From: JAZDLC01 sp043802345
GTDB taxonomy: Bacteria; Planctomycetota; B15-G4; JADJEK01
Assembly (NCBI GenBank): GCA_043802345.1
Contig: JAZDLC010000299.1
Span: forward strand, 1-25,649
Direction: 5' to 3'
Length of the DNA: 25,649 nucleotides
Part shown: piece by piece, positions 15,366-22,899 of the stretch
Layout of the letters: the number at the start of each line of letters is the position of its first letter
How positions within the stretch are numbered: the first letter of the stretch is position 1
Made by a program: the position numbers and the translations under genes
Notes under the pieces: model-generated
Told to the model about the DNA's origin: nothing
Seen by the model: only the letters and a program-made list of their open reading frames with translations
Databases searched by the model: none

Positions 15366-16496
15366 ATGAACTTTGGTGTTCCACACGATCGGCATCCGCA
15401 CGAATACCGCGTCGGGCTGAATCCCTTCGGTGTCGCGCGCCTGAAGGACCTCGGGCAGCATGTTTATGTGGAGAGTGGTGCTGGAGTCAGAAGTCATTTC
15501 AGAGATGAAGATTATGCCGCCAGTGGCGCGGAAATCGTCTTCAGCCATGAAGAGATCTACCTGCGCTCCGACGTCGTCTGCCAGGTCCGGTGCCTTGACT
15601 CGGAGAGCGTGGCCCTGCTGCGACCCGAATCGATCGTGGTTGCCTTCCACCACCTCGCGGTCGCTCGCAAGGAGGTGATCAAGGAACTGGTCGACCGGGA
15701 AATCACGGCGATCGGCTACGAGATCATCGAGGACCGCTGGGGCCGCCATCCGGTCCTCACCTCCCTGAGCGAGGTCGCCGCGCGCGTCGCGGTGCATCTG
15801 GCGGCTCAGCTTCTCCAGATTCACTACGGCGGCCGCGGCATCGTCCTCGGGGGCGTCCCCGGTGATGCGCCCGCGACCGTGGTCATCCTCGGCGCCGGAA
15901 CCGTGGGGCGGACGGCGGCCAAGGTGTTGGCCGCCTGCGGCGCGCACGTGATCGTGCTCGACGACAAGCTCCACCCCCTGCGGCAGGTCACTGCCGAGGT
16001 CCCCCAGAACGTCGTCACGGCCATCGCCAGCGAGCGCAACGTGCGCAGGTTCAGCGCCATCGCCGACGTCCTGATCGGCTGCGTGCTGGAACCCGGCGGA
16101 CGGGCGCCCTGTCTCGTTTCCGAGGAGATGGTCATGAACATGAAGAAAGGCGCCGCGATCATCGACCTCTCGATCGATCAGGGCGGTTGCGTCGAAACCA
16201 GCCGCCCCACGACCCTGGACAATCCGACCTACCGCGTGCACGACATCACTCACTGCTGCCTGCCGAACGTGACGACCACCGTGCCGCGTTCGGCGACTCG
16301 CGCGCTGACGATCTCCGCCCTGCCGTACCTCGCCGCGGTCGCCGGCCAGGGCCTCGACGAGGTGCTCAGGAGCGATCCCGGCCTGAGGCGCGGCATCTAC
16401 ATGCATCGCGGCCGCTTCGTGAACGAGGCGGCGGCCCGTGCCCACGGCATGGCCGCCCAATCGCTCGAATCGTTGACCGGGGAGAGTACTTCATGA
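15366..16496 (+). CDS. Alanine dehydrogenase / PNT-family NAD(P)-dependent dehydrogenase-like protein
   Basis: A 376-residue member of the alanine dehydrogenase / transhydrogenase-alpha family, starting at 15366 behind GGAGG (15353-15357). Visible features are R15 (HEYRVGL), H96 (AFHHLA), the Rossmann motif VVILGAGTVGR (172-182), and the C-terminal IIDLSIDQGGCVETSRPTT with the conserved aspartate at 271. The canonical substrate lysine of alanine dehydrogenase (K75 in KVKEP) is replaced: the strand reads QVRCL with R75, C76 and L77. It may therefore use a substrate other than pyruvate/alanine, or have altered chemistry. Its stop overlaps the CoA-transferase start (ATGA), so the two are co-translated and probably serve one pathway. 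Confidence 0.8.
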   Translation: MNFGVPHDRHPHEYRVGLNPFGVARLKDLGQHVYVESGAGVRSHFRDEDYAASGAEIVFSHEEIYLRSDVVCQVRCLDSESVALLRPESIVVAFHHLAVARKEVIKELVDREITAIGYEIIEDRWGRHPVLTSLSEVAARVAVHLAAQLLQIHYGGRGIVLGGVPGDAPATVVILGAGTVGRTAAKVLAACGAHVIVLDDKLHPLRQVTAEVPQNVVTAIASERNVRRFSAIADVLIGCVLEPGGRAPCLVSEEMVMNMKKGAAIIDLSIDQGGCVETSRPTTLDNPTYRVHDITHCCLPNVTTTVPRSATRALTISALPYLAAVAGQGLDEVLRSDPGLRRGIYMHRGRFVNEAAARAHGMAAQSLESLTGESTS

Positions 16497-17788
16497 CCTG
16501 GGTCACGGATTACAACCGCAAGCTCGTCAGCGCCGCGGAGGCGGTCGCTCTCGTCGAGAGCAACACCGAGGTCTACTACGGCGGCAACGCGGCAATCCCG
16601 CAGAAGCTGGTGCGCGCCCTCGCGGAACGGAAGGACGAGCTGGAGAACGTGAGGCTGAACCACGTGCTCCTGCTGGGCAAGGACCCACTCAGCTCGCCCG
16701 AGATGGAGGGACACTTCCGCCACAACTCCCTGTTTGTCGGGCCGGCGGATCGCGAGTCGGTGAACAGCGGCCGGGCCGACTACGTGCCGGTGTTCCTGTT
16801 CCACATTCCGCGCCTCTTCAAGGAACGGATCATCCCCCTCGACACGGCGATGGTGATGGTATCGCCGCCGGACGAACATGGCTTCATGAGCATGGGAGTG
16901 GAGACGCTGGGAACCGTGGCGGCCTGCCAGGCGGCGAAGAAGGTGATCGTGCAGGTCAACGAGCAGATGCCGCGCGTGCTCGGCGATTGCTTCATTCATG
17001 TCAACCGCGTCCACAAGATCGTGGAGGGAACCGAGGCCCTTCCCGAACTCGTGCCGCGGCCGCCCACCGACGTCGAGAGCCGCATCGGCAAGCATGTCCG
17101 CGGCCTCATCGAGGATGGCGCCACCCTGCAGATGGGGATCGGCGGCATTCCGGACGCGGTCTGGGCCAACCTGGACGGTCTCTCCGACCTGGGGATCCAC
17201 ACCGAGATGATCTCGGATGGCGCCATGCACGCCATCGAGAAGGGAATCGTCACCGGTTCGAAGAAAACGCTCCACCCGGGAAAAGTGGTCATCACCTTCG
17301 CCCTGGGAACCTCCACCCTCTACGAATTCCTCGACAACAACCCGTTCATCGAGGCGCATCCGTGCGACTACGTGAACGATCCGTTCATCATCGGCCAGAA
17401 CGAGAACCTCGTGGCGATCAACTCGGCGATCGAGGTCGATCTCACCGGACAGGTCTGCGCCGACTCCATCGGCACGCGGATCTACTCCGGGTTCGGCGGC
17501 CAGGTCGACTTCATCCGCGGCGCGGCCCGGTCCAAGGGCGGCAAGCCGATCATCGCGATTCCGGCCACCGCCAGGGGCGGCAAGCAGTCGCGGATTGTTC
17601 CAATGCTGCAACCAGGCGCCGGCGTGGTCACCACCCGCGCCGACATCCACTACATCGTCACCGAGTACGGGGTCGCCCAGATGTTCGGCAGGAACCTGCG
17701 CGCCCGGGCCGAGGAAATGATCAGGATCGCCCACCCGGACCACCAAGCGGAGCTGGAGAAGGGCGCCAAGGCGCGCGGTCTGCTGTAG
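16493..17788 (+). CDS. Acetyl-CoA hydrolase/transferase family protein (4-hydroxybutyrate CoA-transferase-like)
   Basis: A 431-residue CoA-transferase of the family I acetate/4-hydroxybutyrate/butyrate type. The catalytic glutamate is E238 in LGIHTEMISDG, the numbering known for 4-hydroxybutyrate CoA-transferase. MGIGGIPDAVWANL precedes it, and GTRIYSGFGGQVDFIRGAA with KPIIAIPATA follows; these are typical CoA-site motifs. It would move CoA between a short-chain acyl-CoA and a carboxylate such as acetate. The ATG at 16493 overlaps the previous stop and follows GGGGAGAG. An upstream frame extension is a shadow of the dehydrogenase gene. The exact acyl substrate cannot be read from sequence. 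Confidence 0.88.
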   Translation: MTWVTDYNRKLVSAAEAVALVESNTEVYYGGNAAIPQKLVRALAERKDELENVRLNHVLLLGKDPLSSPEMEGHFRHNSLFVGPADRESVNSGRADYVPVFLFHIPRLFKERIIPLDTAMVMVSPPDEHGFMSMGVETLGTVAACQAAKKVIVQVNEQMPRVLGDCFIHVNRVHKIVEGTEALPELVPRPPTDVESRIGKHVRGLIEDGATLQMGIGGIPDAVWANLDGLSDLGIHTEMISDGAMHAIEKGIVTGSKKTLHPGKVVITFALGTSTLYEFLDNNPFIEAHPCDYVNDPFIIGQNENLVAINSAIEVDLTGQVCADSIGTRIYSGFGGQVDFIRGAARSKGGKPIIAIPATARGGKQSRIVPMLQPGAGVVTTRADIHYIVTEYGVAQMFGRNLRARAEEMIRIAHPDHQAELEKGAKARGLL

Positions 17789-17818
17789 AGCACTGCAGCG
17801 CGGGCCTCGGGACTTCTT

Positions 17819-17954
17819 GAACTACGAAACGCGCGAAACACGCGAAAGGGCTGGTCGACCAGGCGCTCCTGTTCGATCTGCGGGCAGTGGCCGAGGTCGA
17901 CCGGCTGATTCCGTTCCTCTCCCCTTTTCGCACCTTTTGCGTGTTTCGTAGTTC
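17819..17954. mobile_element. MITE-like inverted-repeat element, about 136 bp
   Basis: The left arm 17819-17849 begins GAACTACGAAAC and the right arm 17924-17954 ends GTTTCGTAGTTC. Over 31 nt the arms are reverse complements with about six mismatches, the outer 12 being perfect. The 74-nt interior contains the 12-nt palindrome CTGGTCGACCAG (17851-17862). It encodes no protein and sits between genes. I recall similar TTTCG...GTAGTTC repeats in other bacterial genomes. It could also act as a terminator for the CoA-transferase gene. Confidence 0.5.
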
Positions 17955-17992
17955 TTCAGCGCCTGTCCGGCCAGCCGGGGCGGCGCCGGGCA

Positions 17993-18001
17993 TGGTATGC
18001 T
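17993..18001 (+). promoter_or_regulatory. Possible extended -10 promoter of the metalloprotease gene
   Basis: TGGTATGCT matches an extended -10 (TGnTATnnT). No -35 is recognisable. The ATG at 18050 lies 49 nt downstream. Confidence 0.25.
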
Positions 18002-18049
18002 GTGCGCTCCGCGCAGCCCATCCTTTCGCCCAGATCCGAGGAGACAGAG

Positions 18050-21000
18050 ATGACGTCCGCCCCTCCGCCGCGAGGCAGCCGTTTCGTGAGCATCGCAGTG
18101 CTTCTGACGGCCGTCCTGTGTCAGCCCAGCCTTTCAGCCCAGGTGCGCCGGGCCGTCCTGGACACCACCAGGGACCACGAGCGGATCGCCGCCTTCGTCG
18201 GGACCGAACGCTTCTCGGTCCAGCCGCTCTCCCTTCCTCATGGAATGCCTGAACGCTTCTCGGTCGAAGTCGGCCTCGGCGGAGGTCTCTGGACGTTGGA
18301 GCTGGGGCGCCACTCGGTCCGCTCCGGCACGGCCCGCCTGCGCGTCTATCAGGCCGACGGCGCGCTGGTCGACGCGCCCCTGCCTCCGGTCTCCACCTAT
18401 CGCGGCATCCCGGCGGGCCTGCCGGGCGCGACGGTTCTCGCCTCGCTCGGCCGGCACGGCCTCTCGGCCCGTGTTCAGTTCGGCGACTCGCTGGTCTTCA
18501 CCATCCTGCCGCTGGCCGAGATCCTCAACGATCGGAGCGGTCCGGAGCACGTGCTCTTTAGGGGAGAGCTGCCGTCTCCCGAGCTGGGAACGGGGTGTGC
18601 GCTGGCTGAGAGCCAGGACCGCTCGATCGCTACCCCGCCAGGCGCGCCCGCGGCTCCCGCCACAGCACCGCTCGTCGAGGCGATACCGGAGCCTGCTCCC
18701 TGGCTCAAGCTGTGCCAGATCGCCTTTGACGGCGACTACGAGTTCTATCTGAACCAGGGCGGAACGGTGGCGGCCGCGGTCGCCAAGATCGACGCCAACA
18801 TGAACCTGGTCGATTTTTTCTACGCCCGGGACGTGCTGATCACCTACGAGATCACCCAGTACATCATCAGGACGGCGCCGTTCTACTTCCCGACCAGCGG
18901 CGGCAGCCTGCTCGGCCTCTTCCAGGCGGAGTGGAACAACAACCACGGCGATGTGATCCGCGACATCACTCATCTGATGACCGGCAAGCCCGGGTGGCTG
19001 ATCGAGTACGGAGGCCTGGCGTACGTGGGCGTGGTCTGCAACGTCGGCCTGAGTTACGGCTGGAGCATGGACAACGCCGGGATCGTGGGGCATGAGATCG
19101 GCCACAACTGGAACGCGGGGCACTGCCATGATCTGACCCCCTGCAACAACATGTGCGGCATCTGCTTCTACGTGGCTCCGATCACCAAGGACATCATCAT
19201 GTCGTTCCGGGCCTCGAGGACCTGCCTGGACGACGCTCCGCCGTACGCCACGCCGGTCCCTCCGTATGCTCACCCGGACAGCATCACCCTCTCCAAGGTG
19301 GACTACACCGAGCTGCTGAACGGGGTCGAGATCGACGTGCTGGCCAATGATCATGACGCCAATCGTGACCGGATCGTCATCCACTCGTTCGACACCGTCA
19401 CGCAGAACGGCGCTACGGTCTCGTTGACTTCCGGGCCGATGGGAGGGCGCCAGCGCCTGGTCTACACCCCTCCCCCGAACCCGGTGCTGGGCGAGGATCA
19501 CTTCGTCTATCAGACCGAGGCGGGTCCGGGCGGGCTGGCGACCGGAAACGTGACGGTCCGGCTCTACCCGGATGGAATGACGGGGTACTGGAAACTGGAC
19601 GACGGCGCCGGGAACGTGGCCACGAACTCGATCGACCCCTCCGGAAACGCAACGCTTTCCGGTTCGGCAGCCTGGACTTCCGGCCTTTACGGAGGCTCCC
19701 TGCTGTTTGGCGGCAGTGGCGACTCGGCCGACATCCCCCCCCTCTACCTGAACACCAACCGGCTCACTCTCAGCTCGTGGATCTACACCTACCTGGACCA
19801 GTTCCCGTACGCCGGCTTGATCTTCGCTCGCGGCGGCAGCACTCTCGCGGGACTTCATCTCGGCGATCACCAGGACCTCCGCTACACCTGGAACGGCGAC
19901 CCGGCGACCTCCGGCTGGAGCTCCGGCCTGATCATCCCGAAGCAGCGATGGGTCTTCGTCTCCCTCGTCGTCGAGCCGGAGCAGGCCACGCTCTACCTGT
20001 ACGATGGGACTCTCCACTCGGCCACGAACGCGGTCACGCATCATGCGGAGGCATTCGACACCGTGACCTACCTGGGCCAGGATCCGTCCAGCACGAACCG
20101 TTCCTTTGCCGGCCACATGGATGACGTCCGCATCTTCCGATACGCCATGAGCTCCGACGAAGTCTCGCAGTTGGCGCGCCTGGGAGGCGCCGCATACGCG
20201 CCGAACCCCGCCGACGGGGCGACGGCGGTCAACACCTCCTCCGGCCTGAGCTGGACCGCCGGCCACCATGCCGACTCTCACGACGTCTACCTCGGGACCG
20301 ACTTCTCCGCGGTCAAGGCCGCGAACGTCTGGTCGCCTGAGTACCGGGGCAATCAGAGCGCCACCACGTTTCCGCTGAGCGCCCTTGAGTCCGGGACTCC
20401 GTACCTCTGGCGGATCGACGAGCGCGCCGGCGCCGAGGTCGTTCCGGGCGACGTCTGGAAGTTCACGCCCGTCGTGATGCAGCATTACGCACTGAACGAA
20501 CTCTCGGGCAGTACCGCCTTCGACTCCAGCAATGACGATGATGGGACGTACGTCAACGCTCCGATCCTCGGCCAGCCTGGCGCCACCCCGTCGCTCGGCA
20601 CGTCGGTCTTCTTCAACGGCCTGAACGCCCGGGTCGACATTCCGCCGCTCAACATCAACAGCAACACCGTCACGATCACGGCCTGGGTGAAGATCTCGGG
20701 GACGGCCCGGGACTATGCGGGGATCGTCTTCTCGCGGGACGGCAATTCGGCCTGCGGCCTCCAGATGGGCGTGAACGAGGAGCTGCGCTACACCTGGAAC
20801 GGTGATCCGGCGACCACCGCCTGGAACTCCGGGCTGGTCCTGACCTCGGACGTCTGGGCATTCTGCGCCCTGGTGGTGGAGCCGCACCAGGCCACCCTGT
20901 ACCGCGTGGTGTCGGGCGTTGTGACGTCGGCCACCCACCACCTCGCCCACTCCGCCGAGGAGTTCGATGGGGTCACCTGGATCGCCCAATCGGGCAGCTC

Positions 21001-21097
21001 GAACGCTTCGCTCAGGGCGCACATCGATGACGTGCGCATCTACAACTGCTCCCTGACGTCGCTGCAGATCGCGTCGCTCTACGCCAACTCGCTCTAG
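18050..21097 (+). CDS. Secreted metzincin zinc metalloprotease with cadherin-like, Fn3-like and two LamG domains
   Basis: A 1015-residue protein. The ATG at 18050 follows GAGGAG (18038-18043) and starts a signal peptide (FVSIAVLLTAVLCQPSLSAQ). Layout: propeptide-like region to about 230; a reprolysin-type catalytic domain with the zinc motif HEIGHNWNAGH (H348, E349, H352, H358) and a Met-turn at M384 (IIMSF); a cadherin/VCBS-like module from 411 (VLANDHDAN); LamG/concanavalin-like domain 1 (about 512-714); a Fn3-like module (715-809, NPADGATAVNTSSGLSWT); LamG domain 2 (810-1015). The two LamG domains share LRYTWNGDPAT, indicating internal duplication. It is probably an extracellular protease that binds glycans or surfaces. 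No type IX sorting tail is evident. It follows the inverted-repeat element. Confidence 0.88.
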   Translation: MTSAPPPRGSRFVSIAVLLTAVLCQPSLSAQVRRAVLDTTRDHERIAAFVGTERFSVQPLSLPHGMPERFSVEVGLGGGLWTLELGRHSVRSGTARLRVYQADGALVDAPLPPVSTYRGIPAGLPGATVLASLGRHGLSARVQFGDSLVFTILPLAEILNDRSGPEHVLFRGELPSPELGTGCALAESQDRSIATPPGAPAAPATAPLVEAIPEPAPWLKLCQIAFDGDYEFYLNQGGTVAAAVAKIDANMNLVDFFYARDVLITYEITQYIIRTAPFYFPTSGGSLLGLFQAEWNNNHGDVIRDITHLMTGKPGWLIEYGGLAYVGVVCNVGLSYGWSMDNAGIVGHEIGHNWNAGHCHDLTPCNNMCGICFYVAPITKDIIMSFRASRTCLDDAPPYATPVPPYAHPDSITLSKVDYTELLNGVEIDVLANDHDANRDRIVIHSFDTVTQNGATVSLTSGPMGGRQRLVYTPPPNPVLGEDHFVYQTEAGPGGLATGNVTVRLYPDGMTGYWKLDDGAGNVATNSIDPSGNATLSGSAAWTSGLYGGSLLFGGSGDSADIPPLYLNTNRLTLSSWIYTYLDQFPYAGLIFARGGSTLAGLHLGDHQDLRYTWNGDPATSGWSSGLIIPKQRWVFVSLVVEPEQATLYLYDGTLHSATNAVTHHAEAFDTVTYLGQDPSSTNRSFAGHMDDVRIFRYAMSSDEVSQLARLGGAAYAPNPADGATAVNTSSGLSWTAGHHADSHDVYLGTDFSAVKAANVWSPEYRGNQSATTFPLSALESGTPYLWRIDERAGAEVVPGDVWKFTPVVMQHYALNELSGSTAFDSSNDDDGTYVNAPILGQPGATPSLGTSVFFNGLNARVDIPPLNINSNTVTITAWVKISGTARDYAGIVFSRDGNSACGLQMGVNEELRYTWNGDPATTAWNSGLVLTSDVWAFCALVVEPHQATLYRVVSGVVTSATHHLAHSAEEFDGVTWIAQSGSSNASLRAHIDDVRIYNCSLTSLQIASLYANSL

Positions 21098-21106
21098 GAC
21101 GGTCCC

Positions 21107-21811
21107 GTGCTCGACCTGGCGCGCGGAGATTCGCCAAAGGCGGAGTGGGTCCAGCTCCTGGCAGGGCTCGACAGGGCGGTCGAACTGCTCGTCTTCGTGG
21201 CCTCCGGCTGTCCGCACTGCGCTCAGGCGGTGCGGACGGCAAATGCTCTGTCCCTGGCGAATCCGCTCATCACCACGCACATCGTCGACGCCCAGCGCCT
21301 GCCGGAGATGGCCGCCCGGTTCAACGTTCAGTCAGTGCCCGTGACCTTGATCGATTCCGGCCTGGGATTCACGGGCGCGGTGGCCGCAAGAGAGCTGGTG
21401 GAGAGGATTCTCGAGGTGGGAACGCCCGAACACGAGAACCGCGTCTTCGTGTCGCTGGTCCAGGCCGCGCGCTTCGAGGACGCCGCCGCTCGCGTCCGGG
21501 ACGCCGGCGGCGCTCATCAGTTCGCCGCGGCCTGGCTAAAGAGCGCCATGTCGCTCCGGATGGGCCTCCTCCTCCTCGCCGGGCGGGTTCTGGCGGGCGA
21601 TCGGCATGCGCTCGACAGCGTCGTCCCGTCGCTCCTCCCCGCGCTTTCCGCCGCGGACGCCGCCCTGCGCGGAGACACCGCCGATCTCCTGGGCCAGATC
21701 GGCCACCCGAGCGCCGTGCCGGCGCTCGCCGCCCGGATCGACGACAAGGACCCGGACGTGGCCGAGGTCGCCCGCGAGGCGCTCGAACAGATCCGCGACC
21801 CGGAGGGATAG
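21107..21811 (+). CDS. Thioredoxin-fold protein fused to HEAT-like repeats
   Basis: A 234-residue protein from GTG at 21107, 9 nt after the protease gene. Residues about 20-110 are a thioredoxin/glutaredoxin-like fold with the redox motif C35-P-H-C38 (VASGCPHCAQ) and the cis-proline segment FNVQSVPVTLIDSG, closest to the Thioredoxin_3 / AhpF N-terminal type. Residues about 165-234 are HEAT repeats (LRGDTADLLGQIGHPSAVPA, then DKDPDVAEVAREALEQI). No signal peptide is seen, so it is probably cytoplasmic. The HEAT part may dock a partner, and the CPHC part would reduce or oxidise its disulfides. It faces the corrinoid operon tail to tail, 17 bp away. Confidence 0.78.
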   Translation: MLDLARGDSPKAEWVQLLAGLDRAVELLVFVASGCPHCAQAVRTANALSLANPLITTHIVDAQRLPEMAARFNVQSVPVTLIDSGLGFTGAVAARELVERILEVGTPEHENRVFVSLVQAARFEDAAARVRDAGGAHQFAAAWLKSAMSLRMGLLLLAGRVLAGDRHALDSVVPSLLPALSAADAALRGDTADLLGQIGHPSAVPALAARIDDKDPDVAEVAREALEQIRDPEG

Positions 21812-21814
21812 AGC

Positions 21815-21853
21815 CGGCCGCATTGCCCTCACCGCGGTCTCCATGTGCGGCCG
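21815..21853. terminator. Possible bidirectional hairpin between convergent genes
   Basis: CGGCCGCA (21815-21822) and TGCGGCCG (21846-21853) are a perfect 8-bp inverted repeat with a 23-nt loop. It spans the tail-to-tail junction of the thioredoxin-HEAT gene and the minus-strand operon. There is no T-run. Confidence 0.3.
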
Positions 21854-22899
21854 TAGCACAGGTTCTCGCAGAAGACCGCCGGACGGCGCAGGAAGCGGAA
21901 CCGCCGGATCATCCAGCGCACCAGGTTGTGAAAGGCGTTGTTCCTGTGAGAAAACGGGCAGCAGGCCATGCAGACGCCGCAGTCCGTGCCGACAGAGCGC
22001 CAGTACCCGTAGCACGTCTCCACCCGCGTCGGCCACTTCCTCACCCCGCGCACCACTTCCTTCTCGAGGAGCGATAGGGAGCGTGACGGGCAGTTCTCCG
22101 CGCACTTCCGACAGACCTCGCAGAGCGCATCGGCGCCGAGGGATACCGGCGCATCGTGCTCCACCTGGAAGTCGGTGCTCACCGCGCCGATCCGGACCCG
22201 GCTGCCGTACCGGCCGGCGATCAGGATGTTGTTCCGCCCCAGTTCGCCGAGCCCCGCCAGGACCGCGAGAGGCGGCAGGATCAGGTCGTAGTGCGCGTCA
22301 TAGTGCGCCTTCGCCGCATGCCCGGTCGCGCGCAGCACCTTCTCGAGGAGCAACGAAAGGCGCGCGGCGCGGTAATACTGCTGCGCCGACTCGCGAATCG
22401 TCTCCGCCTGCGGCGCCCGTTGCATCTCGTCGAAGTCCATCTCCACCAGGAAGACGATGACGGAAGGATGGTCGAGCCCGATCTCGCGGCCCGACTCCTC
22501 GGGAAAGCGTCCCTTGTGCGTGTAGACGTACCTCTCGTCCAGCGCCGCGCAACCGGCCGCCACCGCTCCCTCCGCGATGAGCAGTTCCTTGAGGCATGAC
22601 GTCGGGCTCTCAGCCGCCTGGAGGCGCCCGGCCCATGCGCGGACAAGCGAATCCTCCACCTCGATCTCCCCGATCAGCCGGAAGAACTCCCCGGCCTCCT
22701 CCGCGATCTCCCGGTCGTAGTAGCTTCCACCCGGCTCGAGCAGGCCCGGCAGCCTCCGGATGCGGTCGTCGGTTTCGCGAAGTTCGGGATGCCGGGAGTA
22801 GTATTCCCGATGTTGCGGCGTACCGGCTGCCAACGCCATCCGCGCGAACATGGTATCCCGCTCGTCGACCCGGTCCTCCGGCTTCGCTCTCCCGGCCAC
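21829..22899 (-). CDS. Reductive-dehalogenase-like / QueG-like 2x[4Fe-4S] protein
   Basis: A 356-residue protein from a GTG at 22899 that overlaps the stop of the homocysteine methyltransferase gene (TAGTG). The N-terminal VDERDTMFARM start and YYSRHPEL segment look family-conserved, which favours the GTG. The region HYDLILPPLAVLAGLGELGR with GSRVRIGAVSTD is the reductive dehalogenase / epoxyqueuosine reductase core. The first cluster is C260-x2-C263-x2-C266-x3-C270-P. The second is C307-x2-C310-x3-C314-P, with C296 a likely fourth ligand. There is no Tat signal, so it is cytoplasmic. In relatives such a core binds a corrinoid. In this operon I infer a reductive activator for the corrinoid protein, or an electron donor to it; dehalogenation is less likely given the neighbours. 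Confidence 0.8.
   Translation of the reverse strand: MAGRAKPEDRVDERDTMFARMALAAGTPQHREYYSRHPELRETDDRIRRLPGLLEPGGSYYDREIAEEAGEFFRLIGEIEVEDSLVRAWAGRLQAAESPTSCLKELLIAEGAVAAGCAALDERYVYTHKGRFPEESGREIGLDHPSVIVFLVEMDFDEMQRAPQAETIRESAQQYYRAARLSLLLEKVLRATGHAAKAHYDAHYDLILPPLAVLAGLGELGRNNILIAGRYGSRVRIGAVSTDFQVEHDAPVSLGADALCEVCRKCAENCPSRSLSLLEKEVVRGVRKWPTRVETCYGYWRSVGTDCGVCMACCPFSHRNNAFHNLVRWMIRRFRFLRRPAVFCENLCYGRTWRPR

Noticed and set aside
16187..16492. Upstream extension of the CoA-transferase frame.
   Set aside because: It reads through the end of the dehydrogenase gene in another frame; the family start MTWVTDYNRK and ATGA overlap fit 16493.
18002..18049. N-terminal extension of the metalloprotease to 18002.
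   Set aside because: It would put 16 polar residues before the signal peptide; the ATG at 18050 has GAGGAG at proper spacing.
18134..21280. Very long open frame on the minus strand (over 1000 codons) opposite the metalloprotease.
   Set aside because: It is antisense to a gene with clear signal peptide, zinc motif and LamG domains; its translation is Arg/Val/Asp/Gly-rich shadow sequence with no recognisable domain, a usual effect of high GC3.
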